Below, piece after piece: positions 1 to 9,222 of a stretch of 64,000 bases of DNA. A model generated the notes under the pieces. That model had not been told where the DNA came from. It made no database searches and saw only the letters and a list, made by a program, of their open reading frames with translations. Source of the stretch: Nonomuraea montanisoli (GTDB lineage Bacteria > Actinomycetota > Actinomycetes > Streptosporangiales > Streptosporangiaceae); NCBI RefSeq assembly GCF_013363975.1, contig NZ_JABWGN010000007.1:372001-436000 (forward strand), written 5' to 3'. Each line of letters opens with the position of its first letter. Positions within the stretch are counted from its first letter, which is position 1. Position numbers and translations under genes: made by a program.

Positions 1-682
1 GGCCGTGTACTCGGCGCTGATGCTCGGCACCGTGATGCTCTGCCTGGCGGTGATGTACGCCGTGCAGGACGCGCCGTTCCTGGCCGCGGTGCAGATCATC
101 GTCTACACCGGCGCCGTCATGATGCTGTTCCTGTTCGTGCTCATGCTGGTGGGCGTCGACTCGTCCGACTCACTGGTCGAGACGCTCAAGGGCCAGCGGT
201 TCTGGGCGGCGATCGCGGCCATCGGCTTCGCCGTGCTGATCATCGTGGCCGTCGGCAACGCGGTCTTCGCCCCGCAGGCGGGCGTGGAGGGCGCGGTCGG
301 CACGGCCGGCTACATCCGGTCGCTGGCGCTGCTGCTGTTCACCAAGTACGTGTTCGCGTTCGAGATCACCTCGGCGCTGCTCATCACCGCCGCGCTCGGC
401 GCGATGGTGCTGGCGCACCGCGAGCGGCTCACCGAGAAGGCCACGCAGAAGGACCTGTCGCGGGCCCGCTTCCTCGGCGACCGCCCGTCGCCGCTGCCGG
501 GCCCCGGCACGTACGCCCGCAACAACGCCATCGACATGCCGGCGCTGCTGCACGACGGCTCCGTCGCGGAGGACTCGGTCAACCGCTACATCGCGCGCTA
601 CGACGTCGAGCACGGTCACCTGCCCGAGGACCCGCGCCTGGCCGAGGCGATCCAGCACAAGGCCGAGGAGGACTCCAAGTGA
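1..682 (+). CDS. nuoJ: NADH-quinone oxidoreductase subunit J (5' partial)
   Basis: Membrane subunit of proton-pumping complex I. The frame is open to the left edge of the window. Family members begin some 20-30 residues earlier, before the first transmembrane helix, so the true start lies outside and the GTG at 5 is probably internal. The signature VQIIVYTGAVMMLFLFVLML is present, followed by two more hydrophobic helices and a long hydrophilic C-terminal tail of about 85 residues, as in actinobacterial NuoJ. The stop overlaps the GTG start of nuoK (GTGA at 679-682), so the two are translationally coupled. Only the start is uncertain. Confidence 0.95.
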   Translation, partial: AVYSALMLGTVMLCLAVMYAVQDAPFLAAVQIIVYTGAVMMLFLFVLMLVGVDSSDSLVETLKGQRFWAAIAAIGFAVLIIVAVGNAVFAPQAGVEGAVGTAGYIRSLALLLFTKYVFAFEITSALLITAALGAMVLAHRERLTEKATQKDLSRARFLGDRPSPLPGPGTYARNNAIDMPALLHDGSVAEDSVNRYIARYDVEHGHLPEDPRLAEAIQHKAEEDSK

Positions 683-975
683 CCGCGCACTACCTGGTCC
701 TGTCGGGGCTGCTGTTCGCCATCGGCGCGATGGGCGTGCTCATCCGGCGCAACGCGATCGTGGTGTTCATGTGCGTCGAGCTCATGCTCAACGCCTGCAA
801 CCTCGCGTTCGTCACCTTCGCCCGGCAGAACGGCAACCTCGAGGGCCAGATCATCGCGTTCTTCGTGATGGTGGTGGCCGCAGCCGAGGTCGTGGTCGGC
901 CTGGCCATCATCGTGACGATCTTCCGAACCCGCAGGTCCGCGTCCGTCGACGACGCCAACCTGCTGAAGTACTAA
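679..975 (+). CDS. nuoK: NADH-quinone oxidoreductase subunit K
   Basis: Small membrane subunit of complex I (98 aa, normal family length). It has three transmembrane helices and the conserved segment CVELMLNACNLAFV, which carries a glutamate of the membrane-arm proton path; a second helix contains AAAEVVVGLAIIV with another conserved Glu. The GTG start overlaps the nuoJ stop. A ribosome binding site (AGAGGTG, about 976-982) follows the stop and serves nuoL. Confidence 0.96.
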   Translation: MTAHYLVLSGLLFAIGAMGVLIRRNAIVVFMCVELMLNACNLAFVTFARQNGNLEGQIIAFFVMVVAAAEVVVGLAIIVTIFRTRRSASVDDANLLKY

Positions 976-985
976 GAGGTGACTG

Positions 986-2893
986 GTGGAATCTCCTGTT
1001 GAGATCGTCCAGCACACCGCCGGCGGCGTGATCGGCGTCTCATGGCTCATGATCGCCTTCCCGCTCCTGGGCGCGGCGATCCTGCTGATCCTGGGACGCA
1101 AGACCGACCGGTGGGGCCATCTGCTGGGCGTGGCCATGTCCCTCGCCTCGTTCGTCGTGGCGGTGCTGGCGTTCGTCGAACTCCTCGGCCTGTCCGCGGA
1201 GCAGCGGCGTCAGGCCGTGCACCTGTACGAGTTCATCCCCGGCATGGCGGACATGGGGCTGCTGATCGACCCGCTGTCGATCAGCTTCGCGCTGCTGATC
1301 ACGGGTGTCGGATCGCTGATCCACATCTACTCGATCGGCTACATGTCGCACGACCCCGACCGGCGCCGGTTCTTCTCGTACCTGAACCTGTTCGTCGCCG
1401 CGATGCTCCTGCTGGTGCTGGCCGACAACTACGTCGGCCTGTTCATCGGCTGGGAGGGCGTGGGCCTGGCCTCGTACCTGCTCATCGGCTTCTGGCAGTT
1501 CAAGCCGTCGGCCGCGGTCGCCGCGAAGAAGGCGTTCGTCGTCAACCGCGTCGGTGACTTCGGGCTGCTCGTCGGCATGTTCATCATGTGGAGCGCGACC
1601 GGCACCTTCGCCTTCGCCGAGCTCTCGGAGAAGGCGGGCAGCCTGTCGCAGCCGATGGTCACCGCGATCGGCCTGCTGCTGCTCCTCGGCGCGTGCGGCA
1701 AGTCGGCGCAGCTCCCGCTGCAGTCCTGGCTCCTCGACGCCATGGAGGGCCCGACCCCGGTCTCGGCCCTCATCCACGCGGCGACCATGGTCACCGCCGG
1801 CGTCTACCTGGTGGTCCGCTCGGGCGCGTTCTTCTTCCCGGAGGGCTCGGCGCAGGCGCTGGCCGTCGCGATCGTCGGCGCGGCCACGCTGCTCGCCGGT
1901 GCGATCATCGGTTGCGCGAAGGACGACATCAAGAAGGGCCTGGCCGGCTCGACGATGTCGCAGATCGGCTACATGATGCTCGGCGCGGGCCTCGGCCCGG
2001 CGGGCTACGCCTTCGCCATCGGCCACCTGATCACGCACGGCTTCTTCAAGGCCGACATGTTCCTCGGGGCCGGCTCGGTCATGCACGGCATGAACGACGA
2101 GGTGGACATGCGGAAGTACGGCGCGCTGCGCAAGTACATGCCGATCACCTTCGTCACGTTCATCATCGGCTACCTGGCGATCATCGGATTCCCGCTGCTG
2201 TCCGGTTACTTCACCAAGGACGGCATCATCGAGACGGCCGTGGAGCACAACCAGGTGCTCGGCTGGCTGGCCGTGATCGGCGCGGGCATCACGGGCTTCT
2301 ACATGTCCCGGATGATCTTCATGACGTTCTTCGGTGAGAAGCGGTGGGCGGAGGACGCCCACCCGCACGAGTCGCCCACCGTCATGACCGTGCCGCTGAT
2401 CGTCCTGTCGATCGGCTCGATCTTCCTCGGCGGCTACCTCATCCTCAGCAACCGGCTGATGCTGTGGCTCGCGCCCGCGGTCGGGCGCCCTGAGGAGCTT
2501 CCGACGTTCCACTTCGCCAGCACGCCTGGCCTCGCCACGCTGGCGCTGGTGGCGGTCGGCGCCGTGTACGCCTGGATGAAGTACGGCCGGGCCGAGGTGC
2601 CCGCCGTCCAGCCGCGCGGCTCGTTCCTCACCACGTTCGCCCGGCGCGACCTGTACGGCGACGCGCTCAACGAGTCGCTGTTCATGCGACCCGGTCAGTG
2701 GCTCACCCGGATCGCGGTGTTCTTCGACAACCGCGGCATCGACGGAGTCGTCAACGGGCTGGCCGCGGGCATCGGCGGGACCTCGGGCCGCCTGCGGCGG
2801 ATCCAGACGGGCTTCGCCAGAACGTACGCGTTGTCCATCCTGATCGGTGCCGCCCTGCTGACCGGCGCCCTGCTCCTCGTTGGGAACATCTGA
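986..2893 (+). CDS. nuoL: NADH-quinone oxidoreductase subunit L
   Basis: Large antiporter-like proton-pumping subunit of complex I, 635 aa. Seen: the N-terminal helices, the core GWEGVGLASYLLIGFW, the lysine-bearing helices around KKAFVVNRVGDFG and the HAATMVTAGVYL segment, and a long hydrophobic C-terminus ending in a final helix that fits the NuoL anchor. The GTG at 986 lies 10 bases after the nuoK stop with a good Shine-Dalgarno (AGAGGTG). The stop TGA (2891-2893) overlaps the ATG of nuoM. Length and motifs are normal. Confidence 0.96.
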   Translation: MESPVEIVQHTAGGVIGVSWLMIAFPLLGAAILLILGRKTDRWGHLLGVAMSLASFVVAVLAFVELLGLSAEQRRQAVHLYEFIPGMADMGLLIDPLSISFALLITGVGSLIHIYSIGYMSHDPDRRRFFSYLNLFVAAMLLLVLADNYVGLFIGWEGVGLASYLLIGFWQFKPSAAVAAKKAFVVNRVGDFGLLVGMFIMWSATGTFAFAELSEKAGSLSQPMVTAIGLLLLLGACGKSAQLPLQSWLLDAMEGPTPVSALIHAATMVTAGVYLVVRSGAFFFPEGSAQALAVAIVGAATLLAGAIIGCAKDDIKKGLAGSTMSQIGYMMLGAGLGPAGYAFAIGHLITHGFFKADMFLGAGSVMHGMNDEVDMRKYGALRKYMPITFVTFIIGYLAIIGFPLLSGYFTKDGIIETAVEHNQVLGWLAVIGAGITGFYMSRMIFMTFFGEKRWAEDAHPHESPTVMTVPLIVLSIGSIFLGGYLILSNRLMLWLAPAVGRPEELPTFHFASTPGLATLALVAVGAVYAWMKYGRAEVPAVQPRGSFLTTFARRDLYGDALNESLFMRPGQWLTRIAVFFDNRGIDGVVNGLAAGIGGTSGRLRRIQTGFARTYALSILIGAALLTGALLLVGNI

Positions 2894-4458
2894 TGTCGTC
2901 ACTCTGGCTCCCCATACTCCTGGCGGTGCCCGTGCTGGGGGCCGTGGTGGTGGCACTGCTGCCCAAGGGCGCCGACCAGGTCGCCAAGCAGGTCACGCTG
3001 GCGGTCTCGCTGGTCGTGCTGGCGCTGACGCTGGTCATGGCGTTCCAGTTCCCGTCGGCCAAGGGCGACCGGTTCAAGTTCGCCGCGGTCTACGACTGGA
3101 TCCCGAGCTTCGGCGTCCACTTCGGGGTCGGCGTCGACGGCATCGCGCTGGTGCTGGTCGTGCTGTCCGCGGTGCTCGTGCCGATCGTGGTGCTCGCCTC
3201 GTGGCACGACGCCGACGGCGTCCGCACCGCCGACGGCACGCTGATCACGCCTAAGCGGTCGGTCAAGACGTACTTCTCGCTGCTGCTCGTCCTCGAGGCG
3301 ATGATGATCGGCGTCTTCGCGGCGACCGACATCTTCCTGTTCTACGTGTTCTTCGAGGCCATGCTCATCCCGATGTACTTCATGATCGGGTCGTACGGCG
3401 GGGCGCAGCGGTCGTACGCGGCCGTCAAGTTCCTGCTGTACTCGCTGTTCGGCGGCCTGCTCATGCTGGTCGCGGTCATCGGCCTGTACGTGGTCGCGGG
3501 CAAGAGCACGTTCATGTTCCCCGAGCTCGTCGGCGCCATCCAGGACCCGGCGACGCAGAAGTGGCTGTTCGCCGGCTTCTTCATCGCCTTCGCGATCAAG
3601 GCGCCGCTGTGGCCGGTCCACACCTGGCTGCCCGACGCCGCCGCCCAGGCCCCGGCCGGCGCGGCCGTGCTGCTCGTGGGCGTGCTGGACAAGGTGGGCA
3701 CCTTCGGGATGCTCCGCTTCTGCCTGGAGCTGTTCCCCGACGCCGCCAAGGCGTTCACGATGCCGATCGTGGTGCTCGCGGTCATCAGCATCATCTACGG
3801 CGCCATCGTGGCCATCGGGCAGAGCGACATGAAGCGGCTCATCGCCTACACGTCGATCTCGCACTTCGGCTTCATCGTGATGGGCGTGTTCGCCATGTCG
3901 CAGGTCGCCCAGTCGGGCGCCACCCTGTACATGGTCAACCACGGCTTCGCCACCGGCGCGCTGTTCCTGGCCGCCGGGTTCCTCATCGCCCGGCGCGGCT
4001 CGCCGCACATCGCCGACTACGGCGGCGCCCAGAAGGTCGCCCCGCTGCTGGCCGGCTTCTTCCTGGTCGCCGGTCTGGCCGGCCTCTCGCTGCCGGGGCT
4101 GTCGTCCTTCGTCAGCGAGTTCATGGTCATGACCGGCACGTACGCCAGCAAGGCGCACGGCTCCGGCGCGCTGACCGTGGCGGCCGTCGTCTCGGCGCTG
4201 GCGGTGATCCTCGCGGCCGTCTACATCCTGTGGATGGTGCAGCGGGTGCTCAACGGGCCGACCGCCGAGCCGGTCAAGGCGTTCAAGGACCTCAACGTGC
4301 GGGAGATCGTCGTTCTCGCGCCGCTGGTCGCCCTGATCATCGGCTTCGGGTTCTTCCCCAAGCCGCTGCTGGACGTGATCAACCCGGCGGTCAACCAGAC
4401 GCTGGTCAACGTCAAGGTGGACAACCCGGCTATCGCTGAGAAGGGGGCCGGTCAGTGA
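2893..4458 (+). CDS. nuoM: NADH-quinone oxidoreductase subunit M
   Basis: Second antiporter-like membrane subunit of complex I, 521 aa. The reading frame is open further upstream (from 2698), but that part overlaps nuoL and is not protein-like. The ATG at 2893, in a TGATG overlap with the nuoL stop, gives a normal N-terminal helix (MSSLWLPILLAVPVLGA). Conserved segments: FFEAMLIPMYFMIG (helix-5 Glu), APLWPVHTWLPDA and the lysine helix with GQSDMKRLIAYTSISHFGF. The stop overlaps the GTG of nuoN. Confidence 0.96.
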   Translation: MSSLWLPILLAVPVLGAVVVALLPKGADQVAKQVTLAVSLVVLALTLVMAFQFPSAKGDRFKFAAVYDWIPSFGVHFGVGVDGIALVLVVLSAVLVPIVVLASWHDADGVRTADGTLITPKRSVKTYFSLLLVLEAMMIGVFAATDIFLFYVFFEAMLIPMYFMIGSYGGAQRSYAAVKFLLYSLFGGLLMLVAVIGLYVVAGKSTFMFPELVGAIQDPATQKWLFAGFFIAFAIKAPLWPVHTWLPDAAAQAPAGAAVLLVGVLDKVGTFGMLRFCLELFPDAAKAFTMPIVVLAVISIIYGAIVAIGQSDMKRLIAYTSISHFGFIVMGVFAMSQVAQSGATLYMVNHGFATGALFLAAGFLIARRGSPHIADYGGAQKVAPLLAGFFLVAGLAGLSLPGLSSFVSEFMVMTGTYASKAHGSGALTVAAVVSALAVILAAVYILWMVQRVLNGPTAEPVKAFKDLNVREIVVLAPLVALIIGFGFFPKPLLDVINPAVNQTLVNVKVDNPAIAEKGAGQ

Positions 4459-6041
4459 ATCCGATCATGCAGGCGCCGACGATCGAGTACGGCACGCTGG
4501 CGCCGATGCTGCTGGTGTTCGGCGCGGCCGTCCTCGGCGTGCTCGTGGAGGCGTTCGCGCCCCGCTACCTGCGCAAGGTGATGCAGGTCCCGCTCACGCT
4601 GGTCTCCCTGGGCGGCGCGTTCGCCCTGGTGCTCGTCCAGGTGATCATGCGGGGCGCGCCCACCGAGGCGGTGGCCATGGGCGCGGTCGCGGTCGACGGG
4701 CCCTCGCTGTTCATCTGGGGTGTCATCCTCGTCCTGTCGTTCGTGTGCGTGCTGCTCGTCAACGACGAGGGCCACTTCGTCGCCTCGGCGGCGGCGGTGC
4801 CCGGCAGCGCCGACGAGGAGGAGGCCGAGGCGGCCGGTGGCGCCCACACCGAGATCTACCCGCTGCTGCTGTTCGCGGTGGGCGGCATGATGCTGTTCCC
4901 GGCGGCCCACGACCTGCTGACGATGTTCGTCGGCCTTGAGGTCATGTCGCTGCCGCTGTACCTCATGTGCGGCCTGGCCCGCCGGCGTCGCCTGCTGTCG
5001 CAGGAGTCGTCGATGAAGTACTTCCTGCTGGGCGCGTTCTCGTCGGCGTTCTTCCTGTACGGCACGGCCATGCTCTACGGCTACGCCGGCACGGTGTCGC
5101 TGCCGGGCATCAACAAGGCGCTGGCCGGTGGCGCGCTGCTCGACCCGCTGCTGCTGATCGGGTTCGCCATGCTCGGCGTGGGCCTGCTGTTCAAGATCGG
5201 CGCTGCGCCGTTCCAGGCGTGGAAGCCGGACGTCTACCAGGGCGCCCCGACCCCCATCACCGCCCTCATGGCCTCGGGCACGCTCGTCGCGGCCATGGGC
5301 GCCGTGCTGCGCGTGTTCTGGGTCGGCCTGGGCAACCTCGACTGGAACTGGCGGCCGGTCATGTGGGCCGTCGCGGCCCTCACCATGATCGTGGGCGCGG
5401 TGCTGGCGATCACGCAGACCGACATCAAGCGGATGCTGGCCTACTCGTCGATCGCGCACGCCGGCTTCCTGCTGATCGGCGTCATGGCCACGTTCGACAA
5501 GAGCCAGCAGAACGCCGGCTCGCTGTCGGCGATCCTGTTCTACCTGCTGGTCTACAGCTTCACCACGGTGGGCGCGTTCGCGATCGTCACGATGGTCCGT
5601 GACCCCGGAGGCGAGGCGGGTCACCTGTCGCGCTGGGCGGGTCTGGGCAAGCGGTCGCCGCTGCTCGCGGGCGTCTTCGCGTTCTTCCTGCTCGCCTTCG
5701 CCGGCATCCCGCTGACGAGCGGCTTCTTCGGGAAGTACGCGGTGTTCGCGGCGGCCCTGGCCAGCGGCTCGGAGTCGGGCGACTCGCTGGGCGGCTGGAT
5801 GACCGGGCTGGTCGTGCTGGGCGTCGTCGCCTCGGCGGTGGCCGCGTTCTTCTACGTCCGCGTCATCGTGCTCATGTTCTTCAGTGAGCCGGCGGCCGAC
5901 GGCCCGTCCATCGCCGAGCCGAGTATGGGCACCGTGGCCGTCATCGCCGTGGCGGCGCTCGTTACGGTAGGAGTCGGAATCTTCCCGCAGCCCATGCTCG
6001 ACGTGGCCCATCAGGCCGCGGCCAACTTGTTCATCAGATAA
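4455..6041 (+). CDS. nuoN: NADH-quinone oxidoreductase subunit N
   Basis: Third antiporter-like membrane subunit of complex I, 528 aa. Motifs: FVGLEVMSLPLYLMCGL (Glu helix), SSMKYFLLGAFSSAFFLYG, KIGAAPFQAWKPDVYQGAPT and TQTDIKRMLAYSSIAHAGF. An acidic loop (residues about 115-130, rich in E and A) sits between early helices, as in other actinobacterial homologues. GTG start in a GTGA overlap with the nuoM stop. This is the last nuo gene of the operon; 11 bases separate it from the polyprenyl synthase gene, which is probably co-transcribed. Confidence 0.96.
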   Translation: MNPIMQAPTIEYGTLAPMLLVFGAAVLGVLVEAFAPRYLRKVMQVPLTLVSLGGAFALVLVQVIMRGAPTEAVAMGAVAVDGPSLFIWGVILVLSFVCVLLVNDEGHFVASAAAVPGSADEEEAEAAGGAHTEIYPLLLFAVGGMMLFPAAHDLLTMFVGLEVMSLPLYLMCGLARRRRLLSQESSMKYFLLGAFSSAFFLYGTAMLYGYAGTVSLPGINKALAGGALLDPLLLIGFAMLGVGLLFKIGAAPFQAWKPDVYQGAPTPITALMASGTLVAAMGAVLRVFWVGLGNLDWNWRPVMWAVAALTMIVGAVLAITQTDIKRMLAYSSIAHAGFLLIGVMATFDKSQQNAGSLSAILFYLLVYSFTTVGAFAIVTMVRDPGGEAGHLSRWAGLGKRSPLLAGVFAFFLLAFAGIPLTSGFFGKYAVFAAALASGSESGDSLGGWMTGLVVLGVVASAVAAFFYVRVIVLMFFSEPAADGPSIAEPSMGTVAVIAVAALVTVGVGIFPQPMLDVAHQAAANLFIR

Positions 6042-6052
6042 GGGGATATGCC

Positions 6053-7042
6053 ATGTCCGCGCCTCCCGTTGTTGACCTTCCCATTGAGGACGAGCGGCTG
6101 GCGCAGGACGTGGCCACCGGCCTGGCCGCCGTGGAGAAGCTCCTGCGCTCGTCGGTCGAGAGCGAGGACGCCTTCGTCACGGAGGCGTCCAAGCACCTCA
6201 TCGAGGCGGGCGGCAAGCGCTTCCGCACGCTGATGGTGCTGCTGGCGGCCCAGTTCGGCGACCCGTCGGCGCCGGGCGTCGTGCCCGGCGCCGTGGTCAT
6301 CGAGCTGACCCATCTCGGGTCGCTCTACCACGACGACGTCATGGACGAGGCCCCGGTCCGCCGGGGCTCCCCGTCCGCCAACGCCCGGTGGGACAACACC
6401 GTGGCCATCCTCACCGGCGACTACCTGTTCGCCCAGGCGTCCGACATCCTGGCCGACCTGGGTCCGGAGCTCATCCGCATCCAGGCGCAGACGTTCTCCC
6501 GGCTCGTGCAGGGCCAGATCCGCGAGACGATCGGGCCGCGTGAGGGCGACGACCCCGTCGCGCACTACATCAGCGTCCTCGCCGACAAGACCGGCTCCCT
6601 GATCGCCGCCTCCGGCCGCTTCGGCGCGCTGCTGGCGGGCGCCCCGGCGGAGGTCGAGGAGCGCCTCAGCCGGGCCTGCGAGGCGATCGGCGTGGCCTGG
6701 CAGCTCGGCGACGACCTGCTCGACGTGGCGTCCACCTCCACCGAGTCCGGCAAGACGCCCGGCACCGACCTGCGCGAGGGCGTCCACACGCTGCCCGTCC
6801 TGTACGCGCTCGCCTCCGGCGCTCCCGCGCGGCTCGTGGAGCTGCTGTCGGGCCCGGTCGCGGAGGAGGACGTGGAGGAGGCCCTGACGCTGCTGCGGGA
6901 GCACCCCGCGATGGCCAGGGCCCGGGAGGAGCTCGCGGCCTGGATCGACCGGGCCCGTGACGACATCTCCGCCCTGCCGGACATCCCGGCCAAGGACGCC
7001 TTCATGGCGCTGTGCGACTACGTGATGGAACGCTCGGGCTGA
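6053..7042 (+). CDS. Polyprenyl diphosphate synthase (long-chain, menaquinone side chain)
   Basis: Trans-isoprenyl diphosphate synthase, 329 aa, which extends allylic diphosphates with isopentenyl diphosphate. The first aspartate-rich motif is DDVMD at residues 94-98, followed by APVRRG. The second is GDDLLD near residue 225. GGKRFRTL, the IPP-binding stretch, lies near residue 54. A ribosome binding site (AAGGGGA at 6040-6046) precedes the ATG. The position directly behind nuoN suggests it makes the menaquinone tail used by complex I (inference; chain length cannot be read reliably). Its 3' end overlaps the convergent rarD-like gene by 25 bases. Confidence 0.92.
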   Translation: MSAPPVVDLPIEDERLAQDVATGLAAVEKLLRSSVESEDAFVTEASKHLIEAGGKRFRTLMVLLAAQFGDPSAPGVVPGAVVIELTHLGSLYHDDVMDEAPVRRGSPSANARWDNTVAILTGDYLFAQASDILADLGPELIRIQAQTFSRLVQGQIRETIGPREGDDPVAHYISVLADKTGSLIAASGRFGALLAGAPAEVEERLSRACEAIGVAWQLGDDLLDVASTSTESGKTPGTDLREGVHTLPVLYALASGAPARLVELLSGPVAEEDVEEALTLLREHPAMARAREELAAWIDRARDDISALPDIPAKDAFMALCDYVMERSG

Positions 7043-7959
7043 GCCGCTTTGCTGGCCTCCGCGGTGCGATTTCTGGCGGCACGGGTGGCGCGGGCCACCC
7101 GGATGCTGTCGTAGGTGAAGACGGCCAGGGCCAGCCAGACGATCGAGAAGCCGATCCAGCGGCTGGCCGGCATCGTCTCCTTCGCCACCAGCACCCCGCA
7201 CAGGAACTGCAGGACCGGCGCGATGTACTGGAGCAGGCCGATCGTGCTCAGCGGCACCCGGATGGCGGCGGCCGTGAAGCACAGCAGCGGCACGGCGGTG
7301 ATGACACCCGCGCCCACCAGCAGCGCCGCATGACCCGCGCCCGCGCTGCCGAACGTCGCCTGCCCGGTCGTCCCCAGGTACACCAGGTAGCCCAGGGCCG
7401 GCAGCAGCAGCACCAGCGTCTCGACGGTCAGGCTCTCGGCCGCGCCCACGTTCGCCTGCTTCTTGGCCAGCCCGTACAGGCCGAACGACACCGCGAGCGT
7501 GAGCGCGATCCACGGCAGCCGGCCGTAGTCGATGGCCAGCACGAGCACGGCCAGCGCCCCGAACCCCACGGCGGCCCACTGCAGGGGGCGCAGCCGCTCC
7601 CGCAGCAGCACCACTCCGAACAGCACGCTGACCAGCGGGTTGATGAAGTAGCCGAGGGCGCTCTCGACGACGTGGTGGGTGTTGACCGCGTAGATGTAGA
7701 CGCCCCAGTTGACCGTGACGATCGCCGCGGCGAGCGCGAGCAGGCCGAGCTTGCGTGGCTGGCGGGCCATCGTCCGGATCCACGACCAGTGGCGGCGCAC
7801 CGCCAGCACCGCGACGACGGCGACCAGCGACCACACCATGCGGTGGGCGAGGATCTCCACGGCTCCGGAGGGCTTGAGGAGAGGCCAGTACAGGGGGAAG
7901 AGCCCCCACATGGTGTACGCGGCCACCCCGAACAACACACCACGGCGAACGTCAGGCAT
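7018..7959 (-). CDS. rarD: EamA-family transporter, RarD type
   Basis: Drug/metabolite-type exporter, 313 aa, with about ten transmembrane helices in two EamA repeats. RarD-like signatures: GVAAYTMWGLFPLYW at the N-terminus, AHRMVWS, NWGVYIYAVN and LGYFINPLVSVLFGV. The substrate is unknown; E. coli RarD was named from a chloramphenicol-related phenotype without a proven substrate. Transcribed leftward; the last 25 bases overlap the end of the polyprenyl synthase gene. It shares a roughly 120-base upstream region with msrA. Confidence 0.9.
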   Translation of the reverse strand: MPDVRRGVLFGVAAYTMWGLFPLYWPLLKPSGAVEILAHRMVWSLVAVVAVLAVRRHWSWIRTMARQPRKLGLLALAAAIVTVNWGVYIYAVNTHHVVESALGYFINPLVSVLFGVVLLRERLRPLQWAAVGFGALAVLVLAIDYGRLPWIALTLAVSFGLYGLAKKQANVGAAESLTVETLVLLLPALGYLVYLGTTGQATFGSAGAGHAALLVGAGVITAVPLLCFTAAAIRVPLSTIGLLQYIAPVLQFLCGVLVAKETMPASRWIGFSIVWLALAVFTYDSIRVARATRAARNRTAEASKAAQPERSIT

Positions 7960-7990
7960 GTCCCCTATTTTCGGCGCTTACCATGCTTAA

Positions 7991-8002
7991 ACACAAATGT
8001 GT
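7991..8002. promoter_or_regulatory. Palindrome between rarD-like gene and msrA
   Basis: Perfect inverted repeat ACACA-AA-TGTGT in the A/T-richer divergent intergenic region. It is about 30 bases upstream of the rarD-like start and 80 upstream of msrA. It could be an operator for either gene; no regulator is adjacent. Function is inferred from position only. Confidence 0.35.
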
Positions 8003-8080
8003 ATCGCTATACGGGACTATGTAGCGACTCTTAAGCGTTAGGGCCTGTGTATCGTAGGCAGAGTCTGCGGAGGTGGCACG

Positions 8081-8731
8081 ATGGGCTGGCTGTTCGGCAA
8101 CAAGACGACCATGGTCCGACCGGAGGACGCCCTGTCCGGGCGGCCCGAGGAGATGCCGGTCGCGCCCCGGCACGCGGTCCTCGACGCGCCGCTCGCCCCG
8201 CCGTACCCGCCGGGTGCGCGGATCGCCGACTTCGGCCTCGGCTGCTTCTGGGGCGCCGAGCGCAAGTTCTGGCAGACGCCCGGCGTCATCACCACGGCCG
8301 TCGGCTACCAGGGCGGCTACACGCCCAACCCGACGTACGAGGAGGTCTGCAGCGGCCGCACCGGCCACGCGGAGGTCGTGCGGGTGGTCTACGACCCGGC
8401 GAAGGTGTCGTACGAGGACCTGCTGAAGGTCTTCTGGGAGGCCCACGACCCGACGCAGGGCATGCGCCAGGGCAACGACGCGGGCACGCAGTACCGCTCG
8501 GCGATCTACTACCACTCGCCGGAGCAGCGGGAGGCGGCCGAGACGTCGCGGGAGGCGTACCAGAAGGTGCTGTCTGAGGCGGGCTACGGCTCGATCACCA
8601 CAGAGCTGGCCGAGGCGGGACCTTTCTTCTTTGCGGAGGACTACCACCAGCAGTACTTGTACAAGGTGCCGAACGGGTACTGCGGGATCGGCGGCACCGG
8701 GGTCTCCTGCCCCGTTGGGCTGACCTCCTGA
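8081..8731 (+). CDS. msrA: Peptide-methionine (S)-S-oxide reductase MsrA
   Basis: Reduces methionine-S-sulfoxide in proteins, 216 aa. The catalytic motif GCFWG places the nucleophile at Cys55. It also has YQGGYTPNPTYEEVCSGRTGHAE, split here as YQGGYTPNPTYEEV and CSGRTGHAE, HDPTQ..QGNDAGTQYRSAIYY, and a C-terminal tail with QQYLYKVPNGYCGIGGTG carrying the resolving Cys. A further Cys lies in GVSCPVG. GGAGGT precedes the ATG at a good distance. Two decayed copies of the 3' end of an msrA gene lie downstream (11138-11179 and about 14973-15055), see findings. Confidence 0.95.
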   Translation: MGWLFGNKTTMVRPEDALSGRPEEMPVAPRHAVLDAPLAPPYPPGARIADFGLGCFWGAERKFWQTPGVITTAVGYQGGYTPNPTYEEVCSGRTGHAEVVRVVYDPAKVSYEDLLKVFWEAHDPTQGMRQGNDAGTQYRSAIYYHSPEQREAAETSREAYQKVLSEAGYGSITTELAEAGPFFFAEDYHQQYLYKVPNGYCGIGGTGVSCPVGLTS

Positions 8732-8782
8732 AAGCAGGGCCCTGAAAAAGCATGGGCCTCGCTCCGCTCGGGCTCCCCTGAT

Positions 8783-8829
8783 CGGGGGGGCCGAGCCCCC
8801 CGAGACCCCCGGGTGGGGCTCCGCCCCAC
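8783..8829. terminator. Tandem hairpins downstream of msrA
   Basis: Two G/C hairpins: CGGGGGG/CCCCCCG (8783-8789 with 8796-8802, 6-base loop) and GTGGGGC/GCCCCAC (8813-8819 with 8823-8829, 3-base loop). Neither has a T-run, as is usual for actinobacterial terminators. They lie 50-100 bases after msrA and probably end its transcript. Confidence 0.6.
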
Positions 8830-8864
8830 ACCCCGGTACTGCTTGACCGTCTAGGGACTACCGG

Positions 8865-9205
8865 GGGGTGACCGCCTCGGTAGCGCTTGGAAGATGTCCG
8901 CAGGCGCCCTGGCGGACGGTATCAACCTCGCCTGGGAGGCGCAGATGCCCCCTGTCCCGCGCATGGCTGTGGGCGGGCTACGGCGGATGGCTTCGTCGGC
9001 GTCGCCGAGCTCCACGGCGACAGCGACGTTGTGAATGGCGACAAGGCAACGTGGTGCCGAGCTCCACGTACTGGGCGGCCTGCCGGAACTTGTTGACCCG
9101 CATGACCTCGGTCTCCAGATCGTCAAGACTGCGCGCGGGAGTCTCCAGGTCTGGAGGGACGTCGCATTCCCAGGGTAGCCAGCCCGCCCACGCCGGCCGA
9201 GTCAT
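8865..9205 (-). pseudogene. Decayed XRE-type regulator with C-terminal TPR-like region
   Basis: Two reading frames on the minus strand together resemble the C-terminal half of actinobacterial helix-turn-helix regulators with a TPR-like region. The upstream part (from 9205) contains LDDLETEVMRVNKFRQAAQY and VELGTTLP. The downstream part, in another frame, contains AIHNVAVAVELGDADEAIRR and later RAPADIFQALPRR. The DNA-binding N-terminus is missing and at least one frameshift separates the parts. Such regulators commonly sit beside flavoprotein genes like the one at 9223, so this is probably its lost partner. Identification is from remembered family patterns. Confidence 0.5.
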
Positions 9206-9222
9206 TGGACTTGAATGCCTTC

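Noticed and set aside
1040..2956. Very long minus-strand frame (638 codons) opposite nuoL
   Set aside because: Arg/His/Asp-rich, low hydrophobicity and no family features. It is the antisense shadow of nuoL caused by high GC codon bias.
2899..6011. Long minus-strand frames opposite nuoM and nuoN
   Set aside because: Same antisense artefact; the plus-strand genes are certain.
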